DNA from: CAILZL01 sp050181835
GTDB lineage: Bacteria; Pseudomonadota; Gammaproteobacteria; Steroidobacterales; Steroidobacteraceae
Reading direction: 5' to 3'
Assembly: GCA_050181835.1 (NCBI GenBank)
Contig: JBFXCU010000004.1
Span: forward strand, 87,148 to 151,147
Length of the DNA stretch: 64,000 nucleotides
Part shown: positions 25,096 through 34,253 of the stretch, in pieces
How the letters are laid out: the number at the start of each line of letters is the position of its first letter
How positions within the stretch are numbered: position 1 is the stretch's first letter
Notes under the pieces: model-generated
The model's input: the letters and a program-made list of their open reading frames with translations, nothing else
Told to the model about the DNA's origin: nothing
Databases searched by the model: none
Made by a program: the position numbers and the translations under genes

Positions 25096-25878
25096 ATGCT
25101 GATAGATTGGTTCACGGTCGGTGCGCAGGCGCTCAATTTCGTCATCCTGGTATGGTTGTTGAAGCGCTTTCTGTACAAACCAATTCTCGACGCCATAGAT
25201 GCGCGCGAAGCGCGCATTGCCAAACAGCTCGCTGATGCTGATGCAAAAGAATTAGCAGCTAAACAAGAACGCGACGAGTTCCAGCGCAAGAACAATGAAT
25301 TCGATCAGCAGCGTGCAGCACTATTCAGCGAGGCAACCAATGCCGCTAAAGCAGCGCGGCAAAATCTGCTCAATGAAGCAAGACAGACCGCCGATGCCTT
25401 GAGTGCCAAGCGACAGGAAGCACTGCTTAAAGATGCGCACAACCTGAATCAGCTCATTCGCCGTAAGACTCAGCAGGAGGTGTTTGCCATTACCCGCAAG
25501 ACGCTGATGGATCTTGCTGGAGCCAGTCTGGAGGAGCGCATGAGTGAAGTGTTTATCAATCACTTGCATACCTTGCCCGCCGAAGCAAAGGCCGGTCTTG
25601 CCAAGGCGCTGCGGGTTGCGACGCTCGCAGCGACCGTGCGCAGCGTGTTTGAATTGCCGACCGCACAACAAAGTGCAATTCAAATTGCAATTAATGACAT
25701 CTTTGCAGCCGACATCAAGCTCAAGTTTGAGACCGTACCGCACTTGGTGAGCGGGGTTGAACTTACTGCCGGTGGTCAGAAGGTATCTTGGAGCATTGCT
25801 GAGTACTTGCTATCGCTTGAAAATGGCATCGACGAGCTGCTTGGCAAGCGTAGTGAACCTGAACCTGGTTCGAAGTAA
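25096..25878 (+). CDS. atpF: N-ATPase subunit b with delta-like C-terminal extension (AtpF)
   Basis: The peripheral stalk subunit. It has one N-terminal helix (ALNFVILVWLLKRFLYKPIL), a long coiled-coil (residues 30-140, rich in Ala, Lys, Glu and Gln), and a C-terminal domain (about 155-255) with VSGVELTAGGQKVSWSIAEY, reminiscent of the delta subunit end. At 260 residues it is about 100 longer than housekeeping b. N-ATPase operons lack atpH, and this tail probably replaces delta. Confidence 0.9.
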   Translation: MLIDWFTVGAQALNFVILVWLLKRFLYKPILDAIDAREARIAKQLADADAKELAAKQERDEFQRKNNEFDQQRAALFSEATNAAKAARQNLLNEARQTADALSAKRQEALLKDAHNLNQLIRRKTQQEVFAITRKTLMDLAGASLEERMSEVFINHLHTLPAEAKAGLAKALRVATLAATVRSVFELPTAQQSAIQIAINDIFAADIKLKFETVPHLVSGVELTAGGQKVSWSIAEYLLSLENGIDELLGKRSEPEPGSK

Positions 25879-25885
25879 TTTTCCA

Positions 25886-27421
25886 ATGAATACGCAACTG
25901 GGTAGCCTTCAGGAATTGTTGGACAGTGAATTTGCCGATATAAGCCGGGCGCGAGCTGTGTTTGCGCCACAACTGACGCTGCGCGAAGTCGGCACCATCA
26001 CCAGCATTGCTACCGGTATTGCCAAAGTCGCGGGCCTTCCGGGTGTGGGCTTTGAGGAGGTGCTGAAATTCCCCGGCGGAGTGTATGGCATCGCATTCAA
26101 CGTCGATGAGCACGAAGTGGGTGTGGTATTGCTCGGCGAATACTCGCAGCTACAGGCGGGCGACCCCGTCGAGCGCAGAGGGCACGTGATGGACGTGCCG
26201 GTGGGCGATGAGTTGATTGGCCGTATTATCAATCCAATGGGGCGACCGTTGGACGGAAAAGATCCGATCAATACTAGCGTGCGCCTTCCCATTGAACGCC
26301 CAGCGCCAGCAATTATGCAGCGCGCGCCGGTGACGGTGCCGTTGCAGACCGGCATCAAGGTCATTGATGCGTTGATTCCTGTCGGTCGTGGCCAACGAGA
26401 GCTAATCGTTGGCGACCGGCAGACCGGTAAGACCACCATCGCGCTTGACACTATTCTCAATCAACGCGATCAGAATGTACTGTGTGTTTATTGCGCTATA
26501 GGACAACGCGCAGCTGGTGTTGCCAAAGTAGTGAACGTACTGCGTGAGAATGGTGCTCTGGAATACACCGTGGTGGTAGTCACCGAGGGTAACGACCCGC
26601 CGGGCCTTGCTTACATCGCGCCCTATGCGGCTACCAGTATTGCTGAGCATTTTATGCAACAAGGCCGCGATGTGTTGATTGTTTATGACGATCTTACTCA
26701 TCATGCGCGCGCCTATCGTGAGTTATCTTTGCTATTGCGTCGTCCACCGGGACGGGAAGCCTTTCCCGGCGACATATTTTACATTCATGCACGTTTGCTG
26801 GAGCGCGCCACACGGTTGTTACCTGAGCTTGGTGGTGGCTCGCTGACAGCACTGCCTATCATTGAAACCGAGGCGCAGGATATTTCCGCATACATTCCTA
26901 CAAATCTGATCTCTATTACCGATGGACAAATATACCTTTCGCCATCGCTATTCGAATTGGGAGTGCTGCCCGCTGTTGATGTCGGCAAGTCAGTGTCGCG
27001 AGTAGGTGGTAAAGCGCAATTTGCACCATTCCGTGCAGTTGCTGGTGATCTAAAGCTGGCCTACGCTCAGTTCGAAGAGTTGGAAACTTTCGCTCGCTTC
27101 GGCGCGCGCCTGGACGAAAATACCCGAAAAATCATTGAGCATGGCTGGCGGATTCGCGCCTGTCTCAAGCAGCAGGAATTCACGCCAGTTGCCGTACCGG
27201 CACAGATCACCGTGCTGCTGGCGTTAACTGCAGGGCTGTTTGACAACGTGCCGCTTGATAAGATGTTGGCTGCGCAACGCGCCGTGATCGATGCAGCAGA
27301 GAGCATATCAGCGTCACTCAGCATGCGTTTTGAAACTGCAACTAAATTGAATATTGACGATCAAAAAACAATTATCGATCTTGCTCATCAGGCATTATTG
27401 TCTTTCACAGCAGCTCCGTAA
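25886..27421 (+). CDS. atpA: N-ATPase subunit alpha (AtpA)
   Basis: The non-catalytic nucleotide-binding subunit. Walker A is GDRQTGKTTIALDT, and the segment VYDDLTHHARAYRELSLLLRRPPGREAFPGD is characteristic of alpha and is seen in full around residues 268-298. The C-terminus contains a helical bundle. ATG 25886 gives 511 residues, the usual size; upstream in-frame codons fall inside atpF. The next gene in other N-ATPase operons is atpG, but here an HPF-like gene intervenes. Confidence 0.96.
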   Translation: MNTQLGSLQELLDSEFADISRARAVFAPQLTLREVGTITSIATGIAKVAGLPGVGFEEVLKFPGGVYGIAFNVDEHEVGVVLLGEYSQLQAGDPVERRGHVMDVPVGDELIGRIINPMGRPLDGKDPINTSVRLPIERPAPAIMQRAPVTVPLQTGIKVIDALIPVGRGQRELIVGDRQTGKTTIALDTILNQRDQNVLCVYCAIGQRAAGVAKVVNVLRENGALEYTVVVVTEGNDPPGLAYIAPYAATSIAEHFMQQGRDVLIVYDDLTHHARAYRELSLLLRRPPGREAFPGDIFYIHARLLERATRLLPELGGGSLTALPIIETEAQDISAYIPTNLISITDGQIYLSPSLFELGVLPAVDVGKSVSRVGGKAQFAPFRAVAGDLKLAYAQFEELETFARFGARLDENTRKIIEHGWRIRACLKQQEFTPVAVPAQITVLLALTAGLFDNVPLDKMLAAQRAVIDAAESISASLSMRFETATKLNIDDQKTIIDLAHQALLSFTAAP

Positions 27422-27466
27422 CTTGTTCTAAGCATGTAGTCACTTACCATCCAAATCGAGCACATT

Positions 27467-27832
27467 ATGCTAATACAGATCAATACCGACCATAACTTGC
27501 AGGGCCATGAGCCACTTAACGAACGGGTGCATGACATAGTGGTAGGTGCCCTGAATCGCTTCCGTGAGCGCATCACTCGCGTGGAGGTGCATTTGAGCGA
27601 TGAGAACGGTGGTAAGACTGGCCAGCTTGACAAGCGCTGCATGATTGAGGCTCGTCTCGAGGGCCGGAATCCGGTGGCGGTCACTCACCATGCTGCGACC
27701 ATCAGTCAGGCGATTGATGGTGCGACTGACAAGTTAACCGTGTTGATTGATAAAATCCTTGGTAAGTTACATAACCATCGCGATTACGCTGTTGATCCAA
27801 TTCCGCCAGAGTCAACTCTTCCAGAGGCGTAA
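27467..27832 (+). CDS. HPF/RaiA family ribosome-associated protein inside the ATPase operon
   Basis: The 121-residue product resembles the ribosome hibernation/S30EA fold: MLIQINTDHNL, then ERVHDIVVGALNRFRERITRVEVHLSDENG and a final helix AIDGATDKLTVLIDKILGK. Such proteins bind the decoding centre of idle 70S ribosomes. It lies 45 bp after atpA and overlaps the atpG start by one base (TAATG), so it is surely co-transcribed and coupled to the gamma subunit. A close paralogue sits at 41676-41996. A C-terminal tail of about 15 residues is absent from the paralogue. Confidence 0.85.
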   Translation: MLIQINTDHNLQGHEPLNERVHDIVVGALNRFRERITRVEVHLSDENGGKTGQLDKRCMIEARLEGRNPVAVTHHAATISQAIDGATDKLTVLIDKILGKLHNHRDYAVDPIPPESTLPEA

Positions 27833-28704
27833 TGACCGATACCACGGCCAGCCTGCGAAAAAAGATAAGTAGCGCGGGTGAGCTTCAATCGGTGGTGCGT
27901 ACGATGAAAGCATTGGCCGCATCCAGCATCGGCCAGTACGAGCAAGCAGTGCGCGCGTTGGCCGACTACTATCATGCAGTGGAGCTGGGTTTAGGTGAAT
28001 GTTTTAGACAAAGTAAGTCGATGGAAAACCTATGGCACAGTGGGCGACCTGGTAAAAAGGTTGTCGGTGCCGTGGTGTTCGGATCGGATCAAGGATTGGT
28101 TGGGCAATTCAATGAGGTCATTGTCGAACACGCATTGCAGAGTTTGGCAACATCAAGTCGGCCCAGAATCTGGGCCGTGGGTGAGCGCGTATATACACGA
28201 CTTAGCGATGCCGGCCTGTCGGCGACAGGCCAGTTTACCGTCCCTAATTCCGTGCAGGGAATCGCAGCGCTAATCGGAAATATTCTGGTGACTAGCGAAG
28301 CCGGTAGCCAAGATGAGCTAACCGAATTACACCTGTTCTACAATCGATTCACGTCTGGCTCGGGGTATCAGCCAGTGAGTCAGCAACTATTGCCGCTTGA
28401 CGACAACTGGCGTCGTAAACTGAGCGAATTACCGTGGCCACCCGGCAATCTACCGGAGCTGCTGGGTGACTCGACTACAACGCTGCGGGCCCTGATCCGC
28501 GAATATCTGTTTATTTCGTTGTTTCGTGCCTGTGCCGAATCACTGGCCAGCGAGAATGCCAGTCGCCTTTCGGCCATGCAGCGTGCCGAAAAAAACATCG
28601 ACGAACTGTTAGCACAATTGCACGACACGTCGCATCGGGTAAGACAAGGCAGCATCGATGAGGAATTATTCGACGTGGTCTCTGGCTTCGAGGCTTTGTC
28701 TTAG
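27832..28704 (+). CDS. atpG: N-ATPase subunit gamma (AtpG)
   Basis: The central shaft subunit. The N-terminal helix LRKKISSAGELQSVVRTMKALAA and the C-terminal helix with ENASRLSAMQRAEKNIDELL form the coiled-coil axle, with a Rossmann-like middle (VVGAVVFGSDQGLVGQFNE). At 290 residues it is normal. It is the last gene of the operon and is followed by the MaoC-phosphotransacetylase gene after 46 bp. No delta gene is present. Confidence 0.93.
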   Translation: MTDTTASLRKKISSAGELQSVVRTMKALAASSIGQYEQAVRALADYYHAVELGLGECFRQSKSMENLWHSGRPGKKVVGAVVFGSDQGLVGQFNEVIVEHALQSLATSSRPRIWAVGERVYTRLSDAGLSATGQFTVPNSVQGIAALIGNILVTSEAGSQDELTELHLFYNRFTSGSGYQPVSQQLLPLDDNWRRKLSELPWPPGNLPELLGDSTTTLRALIREYLFISLFRACAESLASENASRLSAMQRAEKNIDELLAQLHDTSHRVRQGSIDEELFDVVSGFEALS

Positions 28705-28750
28705 CAAGGAATATAGTCGCCAGCCATCAAGGTGCTACGAAGGAAATAGA

Positions 28751-30166
28751 ATGCCGTATAGTGAAAACCACACTTATGATGAGCTGAAAATTGGCACTTC
28801 AGCCAAAACAACGCGTCGCGTGACAACAGAAGATGTGCAGTTGTTGGCCGTTATGGCAGGCAACGGTAATGCGGTGTTAGAGCATAGTGCGGCTGACCAA
28901 ACTACTGATGAGCATCAGGTTCAGGATATCTGGAGTAGCGTCCTGATATTTTCATTGCTGAGTAATGACTATCCGGGATTTGGTACCAATTACATCAAGC
29001 AAACACTTGATGTATTACAGCCGATATACCTTGACGATGTACTAACCGCTACCGTCACTGTCTTGGAGAAGCATGACCACACTCGTCATGTATTGTTTGA
29101 ATGTCGATGTGTTAATCAAGATGATGCAGTTTTGCTCACGGGTACGATCGAGGTACGTGCGCCTGCCGAAAAAATTCGCCGCCTAAAAACTGAATCATTG
29201 CAAGTACAACTCATTGACCACAACGTGCGCTATCAGCGGCTGATCAGTCTCGCGCATGGATTGGCACCGATTCGTGTGGCAGTGGCCCACCCCTGTGATC
29301 CAGCGTCGCTACATGGCGCGGTTGAAGCGGCGTTGGCGGGATTGATTCTACCTGTACTCATTGGCCCCGCTGGCAAGGTTGTCGCAGCCGCCACCAGTGT
29401 GGGGTTGGATATCAAACCATATAGCTTGGTCGATGTACCGCATAGTCACGCTGCGGCTACGCTAGCGGTGGCTATGGCGCGGCGCGGCGAAGTGGATGCC
29501 ATCATGAAGGGTAGCTTGCATACGGACGAGTTAATGACAGCAGTGATCGCGGCAGATACCGGGCTGCGTACAGATAGACGTATGAGTCATGTGTTCGCCA
29601 TGGACGTGCCAAGCTATTCACACCCGCTATTGATCACCGATGCGGCGATCAATATTGCCCCGGACCTCAACGACAAACGTGACATTGTGCAGAACGCGAT
29701 TGATCTCGCGCATGTGTTGGGCATCAGTGAGCCGCGAGTTGCCATTCTGGCGGCGGTAGAAACCATTACTGACAGGCTGCGCTCCACTTTGGACGCGGCG
29801 GCACTTTGCAAGATGGCGGAGCGCGGCCAGATTACGGGCGGGATTCTGGATGGGCCGCTGGCATTCGACAATGCCGTGTCACCCAGTGCTGCGGAAACTA
29901 AGCACTTGCATTCCAAGGTGGCGGGAAATGCTGACATTCTAGTGGTGCCAGATTTGGAGTCAGGCAATATGCTAGCCAAGCAGCTGCAATATCTGGCTCA
30001 TGCACAATCTGCCGGTATCGTGCTCGGTGCGCGTGTGCCAATTGTTCTCACCAGCCGTGCTGATCCTAGCCATGCCCGCATTGCTTCCAGCGCCATGGCC
30101 CTGCTGATAGTCAGAAAAAAATCAGCGGGTAAACTGGAGGGTTCCGTTAGCGGCTCAACTTGCTGA
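28751..30166 (+). CDS. MaoC-phosphotransacetylase/phosphotransbutyrylase fusion
   Basis: Residues 1-140 form a MaoC-like hot-dog domain (TYDELKIGTSAKTTRRVT, MAGNGNAV), degenerate at the usual D-x-N-P-x-H. Residues 160-465 are a PTA/PTB domain with VAHPCDPASLHGAVEAALAG, GSLHTDELM and GILDGPLAFDNA. This fusion is annotated elsewhere as bifunctional enoyl-CoA hydratase/phosphate acetyltransferase and probably converts acetyl-CoA and acetyl phosphate, feeding the acetate kinase at 44512-45732. AAGGAA precedes ATG 28751. It probably follows the ATPase operon transcriptionally. Confidence 0.88.
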   Translation: MPYSENHTYDELKIGTSAKTTRRVTTEDVQLLAVMAGNGNAVLEHSAADQTTDEHQVQDIWSSVLIFSLLSNDYPGFGTNYIKQTLDVLQPIYLDDVLTATVTVLEKHDHTRHVLFECRCVNQDDAVLLTGTIEVRAPAEKIRRLKTESLQVQLIDHNVRYQRLISLAHGLAPIRVAVAHPCDPASLHGAVEAALAGLILPVLIGPAGKVVAAATSVGLDIKPYSLVDVPHSHAAATLAVAMARRGEVDAIMKGSLHTDELMTAVIAADTGLRTDRRMSHVFAMDVPSYSHPLLITDAAINIAPDLNDKRDIVQNAIDLAHVLGISEPRVAILAAVETITDRLRSTLDAAALCKMAERGQITGGILDGPLAFDNAVSPSAAETKHLHSKVAGNADILVVPDLESGNMLAKQLQYLAHAQSAGIVLGARVPIVLTSRADPSHARIASSAMALLIVRKKSAGKLEGSVSGSTC

Positions 30167-30216
30167 AGTATGGCTCCTGTTTGATACTGGTTATCTTCTT
30201 TAATTTCAGCGAATGG

Positions 30217-31062
30217 CTACAACGCAAATTCATGACTAATAGTAGTGAGGTGGCCACGCCAATAAGGCATTCTACGGCCATCCGGCAGCAGCCACTCAAC
30301 TTCACCATCAAGTGGTATGCGCATGCCATCGTGTACGGTGTAGTTCCAGAAGCGGCCCTGCCAAGGCGTGTATTGCGTAATACCGTCTACAACACGGGCA
30401 CGTGTTTCGGCGCTTACCAAATCGATTAGCCCTTCAGCGTTAAACTGAAACAGTAATGTAGCACTGACTGCACCATCAGTCAGCGTTGCGCGGGCAGAGA
30501 GATCATCTACGGCTTGCCATATGACACCCTGGCTGGGTAATAATGCCGTGGGATACCATGCTGCTTCGGCCAAGAAGCGCATCAACTCGCCTTGTGCCAT
30601 ATCTGCCGTGCCGCGCATGCTGGCTACTGATATCAGGCCAAATACGGATGCCTGCAAAATCCCTTTACCATTAACGTAGCTGTCATGTACCAGCACCGGC
30701 ACGCCCGGCATCATGACAATGCGTGCATCCCAATCGAAGCCGCAGCGACGTGCTGTAACCAGTTGAGTTGATGTGAATAGCTTCCATTGCTCTGCAGTGT
30801 CGCTCATATTGAACGTTCCGCTATGCGTCAGATGCGCTGCCTTAATCATGGGCTGGCTATCCTTCAGGGCGATACGGAAATAGCGCTGTACCGGTGCGGG
30901 AAGCTTGCTGAGCTCAGCGGGATCGAACTTGGTAGGCTGGATAGGTACGCGCGCCACGTAAATTTGTTGGCGCCGTTGCCTGGAGTTTATACGCCAGCGA
31001 AGCTCGCCGAAAAAGATGGCAGCGGCCATAGCCAATAACACTATCAGCGCGATCCGCAACAT
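30217..31062 (-). CDS. DUF6544 family protein
   Basis: A 281-residue protein with an N-terminal membrane anchor (LRIALIVLLAMAAAIFFGEL) and a soluble part with LPAPVQRYFRIAL, HSGTFNM, MRGTADMAQGELMRFLAEAAWYPTALLPS and GMRIPLDGEVEWLLPDG, the pattern of the DUF6544 family. Its function is unknown. It lies between two oppositely oriented genes and stands alone. The 232 bp before its start (31063-31294) separates it from the MgtC-like gene and shows no clear motif. Confidence 0.75.
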   Translation of the reverse strand: MLRIALIVLLAMAAAIFFGELRWRINSRQRRQQIYVARVPIQPTKFDPAELSKLPAPVQRYFRIALKDSQPMIKAAHLTHSGTFNMSDTAEQWKLFTSTQLVTARRCGFDWDARIVMMPGVPVLVHDSYVNGKGILQASVFGLISVASMRGTADMAQGELMRFLAEAAWYPTALLPSQGVIWQAVDDLSARATLTDGAVSATLLFQFNAEGLIDLVSAETRARVVDGITQYTPWQGRFWNYTVHDGMRIPLDGEVEWLLPDGRRMPYWRGHLTTISHEFAL

Positions 31063-31294
31063 TACCTCTCCTGGTTCGCTCTCTTAAACTATTGCGCGGT
31101 TTGGACTTCACCCGCTACTGACTTCTAGTTAGACTAAGAATTATACGCTGTCAGTACGAGGTAGCACTTGGTTGTGATACGCGACTAGTCCGTTGATCGG
31201 TCATCCATCTGCCTTACACTGTCTTACGTTCAATCGGCTTTATTCTAATTTCTTGCGCGTCAGGTTGAAGACCCAGATCCATGCGGCTATCTAA

Positions 31295-32557
31295 ATGAAT
31301 GACGCTTCCATCATCGCTTGGTCGCCCACCGTGATTGGTCTGGTGGTGGCGCTGAGTGTGGGATTATTGATAGGCGTTGAGCGTGAGCGCAATAAAGGTA
31401 GTGGTCCAACTCGTGAGGCTGCCGGTGTCCGCACTTTCATATTAGTGGCATTGTTGGGTGTTGCTATTGCCACGCTAGATAGCGCGATCCTGATCGCAGT
31501 GTTTGCTTTCGCGGTTATGGTGTTGGCGGCAGTTTCTTACTGGCGTAGTAGCCAAGCCGATCCCGGACTGACTACTGAAGTTGCGTTGTTGGTGACCTAC
31601 GTACTGGGTGTCTTGTCCTTATCCCATCCCAATTTAGCTGCTGCGTTGGGTGTAATAACGGCCTTGCTATTGGCATCGCGTTCGTGGTTACACAGATTCG
31701 TCAAACAGGGTTTATCAGATCGCGAAATGTTGGATGGTATGTTACTGGCTGCCTCGGCGCTGATTGTGTTGCCGCTGTTGCCTGATCATGCAATAGATCC
31801 ATTCTCGGTAGTCAATCCGCACCTGATTTGGCGCATAACGGTGGTGATGCTGTTGATTAGCGCTGTGGGATATATTGCTGCCCGCATCATGAAGAATGGC
31901 CGTGGACTGGCGTTGGCGGGTTTGCTCGGTGGTTTTGTTTCCAGTACGGCCACAATTAGCTCAATGGCCGCTCATAGCCGCAGTTCGCCTGCGCTGATGA
32001 GCGCTACGGTGGCAGGCGCAGCACTATCATCTGTGGCGACGATCGTGCAATTGATGCTAGTGCTGTATTTGGCAAATTCATCGCTTGCCACTAAGTTGCT
32101 GCCTGCATTAACCATATCCATGGTTGTTGCATTGGGTTACGGTTTATTGTTGGTGAAGCGCGCTGAACGGTCGAACATGACTGGCGAATTGAAAGGTCGA
32201 GCCTTCGAGTTGAAGCGGGCATTTGGCTTTGCGCTGCTGATTACTACCGTCATGTTTGTATCGGCGATTCTGGCATCGCAGTACGGTGTGGCAGGAGCCA
32301 CCATCGGGATCGCGCTTGCTGGTCTTGCGGATGCACATTCATCAACCGCCGCTGCGGCCAGTCTGGCTAACAACGGCACAATTACCACTGAAAATGCAGT
32401 ATTCACGATTTTGCTGGCCGTTACTGCCAACGCGGTTTCCAAGGCAGTGGTCGCGTTGATCACTGGAGGGCGCGTCTTTGGTGCCCGTGTGATACTAGGG
32501 CTGGTGATGATTCTGATTGCTTTATGGAGCAGTGTGGCAATAACAGTTGGCTGGTAA
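31295..32557 (+). CDS. MgtC/SapB-DUF4010 family membrane protein
   Basis: The first 130 residues match the MgtC/SapB domain: IGLVVALSVGLLIGVERERN, then REAAGVRTFILVALLG. The rest is DUF4010, with repeated hydrophobic helices and GLLGGFVSSTATISSMAAHSR. At 420 residues with about 12 helices it is a complete member. The role of the long form is unproven; MgtC proteins in pathogens affect ATP synthase and Mg2+ balance, so its position near an ATPase operon is suggestive but not evidence. Confidence 0.85.
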   Translation: MNDASIIAWSPTVIGLVVALSVGLLIGVERERNKGSGPTREAAGVRTFILVALLGVAIATLDSAILIAVFAFAVMVLAAVSYWRSSQADPGLTTEVALLVTYVLGVLSLSHPNLAAALGVITALLLASRSWLHRFVKQGLSDREMLDGMLLAASALIVLPLLPDHAIDPFSVVNPHLIWRITVVMLLISAVGYIAARIMKNGRGLALAGLLGGFVSSTATISSMAAHSRSSPALMSATVAGAALSSVATIVQLMLVLYLANSSLATKLLPALTISMVVALGYGLLLVKRAERSNMTGELKGRAFELKRAFGFALLITTVMFVSAILASQYGVAGATIGIALAGLADAHSSTAAAASLANNGTITTENAVFTILLAVTANAVSKAVVALITGGRVFGARVILGLVMILIALWSSVAITVGW

Positions 32558-32613
32558 CTTCCCGTCTTACAGGTAACGCGGGGGGTCAAGCTCTGCGAGT
32601 GTGAGTCGGCATT

Positions 32614-33255
32614 TCAGTGAATATGAGCATTATCAGTCAGCATCAGATGCATCTTGACCAAGTGCGCCACGGATCGTGCACCCATTTTTTCCATCGCATT
32701 GGAGCGATGTATTTCAACCGTGCGTTCGCTGATACCAAGATCAATGGCAACTACTTTATTAGCGCGGCCATCAACGATTAGATCCATGACTTCTCGCTCG
32801 CGCGGCGTCAGTAGCGCTAGACGACTAGCAAGTTCGGCCTGCTTCAAGATGGACAAGCGGTTTTCGGCATCCTGCATGAGTGCTGAGTTAATGCGATCAA
32901 GCAATTCCTGATCGCGAAATGGCTTTTGCAGGAAATCATATGCACCTTCTTTCATTGCCTGTACTGCCATGGGTACATCGCCATGCCCAGTAATGAAAAT
33001 AACTGGCAGAATAGAGCCGTCCTGATTTAGGCGTTGCTGTAATTCCAAGCCGCTCATTCCTGGCATACGGACATCCAGCACCACGCAGCCATGTTGGTTA
33101 GGATTCAAGCTTCCCAAAAATTCCTGTGGTTCGGCAAATGCGGTTACGTTGTAACCAATGGTAGCCATTAACGTGGTGAGTGCGCGGCGCATACCATCAT
33201 CATCATCAACGACGTACACCATGGGATTTGTCGAGGTTTCATTGGTCTTATTCAT
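32614..33255 (-). CDS. FixJ/NarL-type two-component response regulator
   Basis: A receiver domain (residues 12-125) with phospho-acceptor Asp61 in VVLDVRMPGMSG, acidic pocket VVDDDDG and Lys111 in LQKPF is joined to a LuxR-type helix-turn-helix (LTPREREVMDLIVDG, then ISERTVEIHRSNAMEKMGA). This is the FixJ/TodT layout. It lies 18 bp after the sensor kinase gene on the same strand, and together they form a two-component pair. Targets are unknown; nearby stress genes are candidates. Confidence 0.93.
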   Translation of the reverse strand: MNKTNETSTNPMVYVVDDDDGMRRALTTLMATIGYNVTAFAEPQEFLGSLNPNQHGCVVLDVRMPGMSGLELQQRLNQDGSILPVIFITGHGDVPMAVQAMKEGAYDFLQKPFRDQELLDRINSALMQDAENRLSILKQAELASRLALLTPREREVMDLIVDGRANKVVAIDLGISERTVEIHRSNAMEKMGARSVAHLVKMHLMLTDNAHIH

Positions 33256-33273
33256 CGGGATCCTTAGATCGGT

Positions 33274-34041
33274 TTAGCTTGCAGCCGGGAGCCGGAACCA
33301 GAAGCGGCTGCCCCCTGACTTGCCATCAGCATGTTCTAGGGAACCGCCATGCGCCTCTACGATAGCACGACTGGACGCCAAGCCGAGACCGGTACCGTTG
33401 GCTTTAGTGGTAAAAAATGGTCTGAACATTTTCTGACGCATTTCACTAGAGATACCGCTGGCATAGTCGGTGACTGTGGTGACTACATTGTAGCGATCGC
33501 CGCTTATTTCGATTTGGATTACTGGTTTTAGGGTGCTGGCCTTACTTGCTTCAATCGCATTTCTCACCAAGGAGAATAAAGTATGCTGAATTCTGATCTG
33601 ATCGATCATTACTTTGGGCAAATTTTCGGCCGTTTGAATTTGCAGTTCCATGGCGTCACGTGTGGCAAGTAACTCCATAACCGGCCATAGTTCGGTTACC
33701 ACGGATGTCATATTGCATAAGGAACGTGGAGTATCACTATGGGTGAATATTTGGCGGATACGCTTAATACCTTCGCTCGCCTTGATCGCCTGATCGCCGA
33801 TGTGCCGGGCCACATCGCGCGCTTCGGCAACCATTGGCTCGGGGCGTGTCAGCATTCTGTCTGCTGCTTCTGAAAAGGTGACGATAGCTCCCAACGGCTG
33901 ATTTAGTTCGTGGGCAATACCACTGGCCATTTCTTCCAAGGCAGAGGCGCGCGCAATTTCTAGTAATTGCTCAATCAATGAAGGTGCCAGTTCATCACGA
34001 AGCCCATGCGTCAGTTCTGTTGTGGATTCGGTATTGTTCAC
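33274..34041 (-). CDS. FixL-like sensor histidine kinase without sensor domain
   Basis: A 255-residue kinase with the H-box GIAHELNQPLGAIVTFSEAA (His44), N-box VRNAIEAS and G-boxes TDYASGIS and GTGLGLASSRAIVEAHGG. The core resembles FixL, but it begins only about 35 residues before the H-box, so PAS, heme or membrane sensor domains are absent. Signal input must come from another protein, perhaps the PAS-containing hybrid kinase encoded divergently at 34254. It is co-transcribed with the FixJ-type regulator. Confidence 0.9.
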   Translation of the reverse strand: MNNTESTTELTHGLRDELAPSLIEQLLEIARASALEEMASGIAHELNQPLGAIVTFSEAADRMLTRPEPMVAEARDVARHIGDQAIKASEGIKRIRQIFTHSDTPRSLCNMTSVVTELWPVMELLATRDAMELQIQTAENLPKVMIDQIRIQHTLFSLVRNAIEASKASTLKPVIQIEISGDRYNVVTTVTDYASGISSEMRQKMFRPFFTTKANGTGLGLASSRAIVEAHGGSLEHADGKSGGSRFWFRLPAAS

Positions 34042-34253
34042 TGGTTACTTGCTCTCCGGGGTCGAGTCGCAGATCCGACGACAGCTGCAACTTTTTGCAG
34101 TATTATCACGCGGATACCCGTCGACTATGCATCAGCGAATACCCGCAAGCAACTGCGGATCTCCCGTAGCGGTGTAGAAATATAGAGCGTCCTGATGAGA
34201 TTGAAGTTGATGTCGATCACCCCATTAGTTAGTCATTGGTTAATGCTGCTCAT

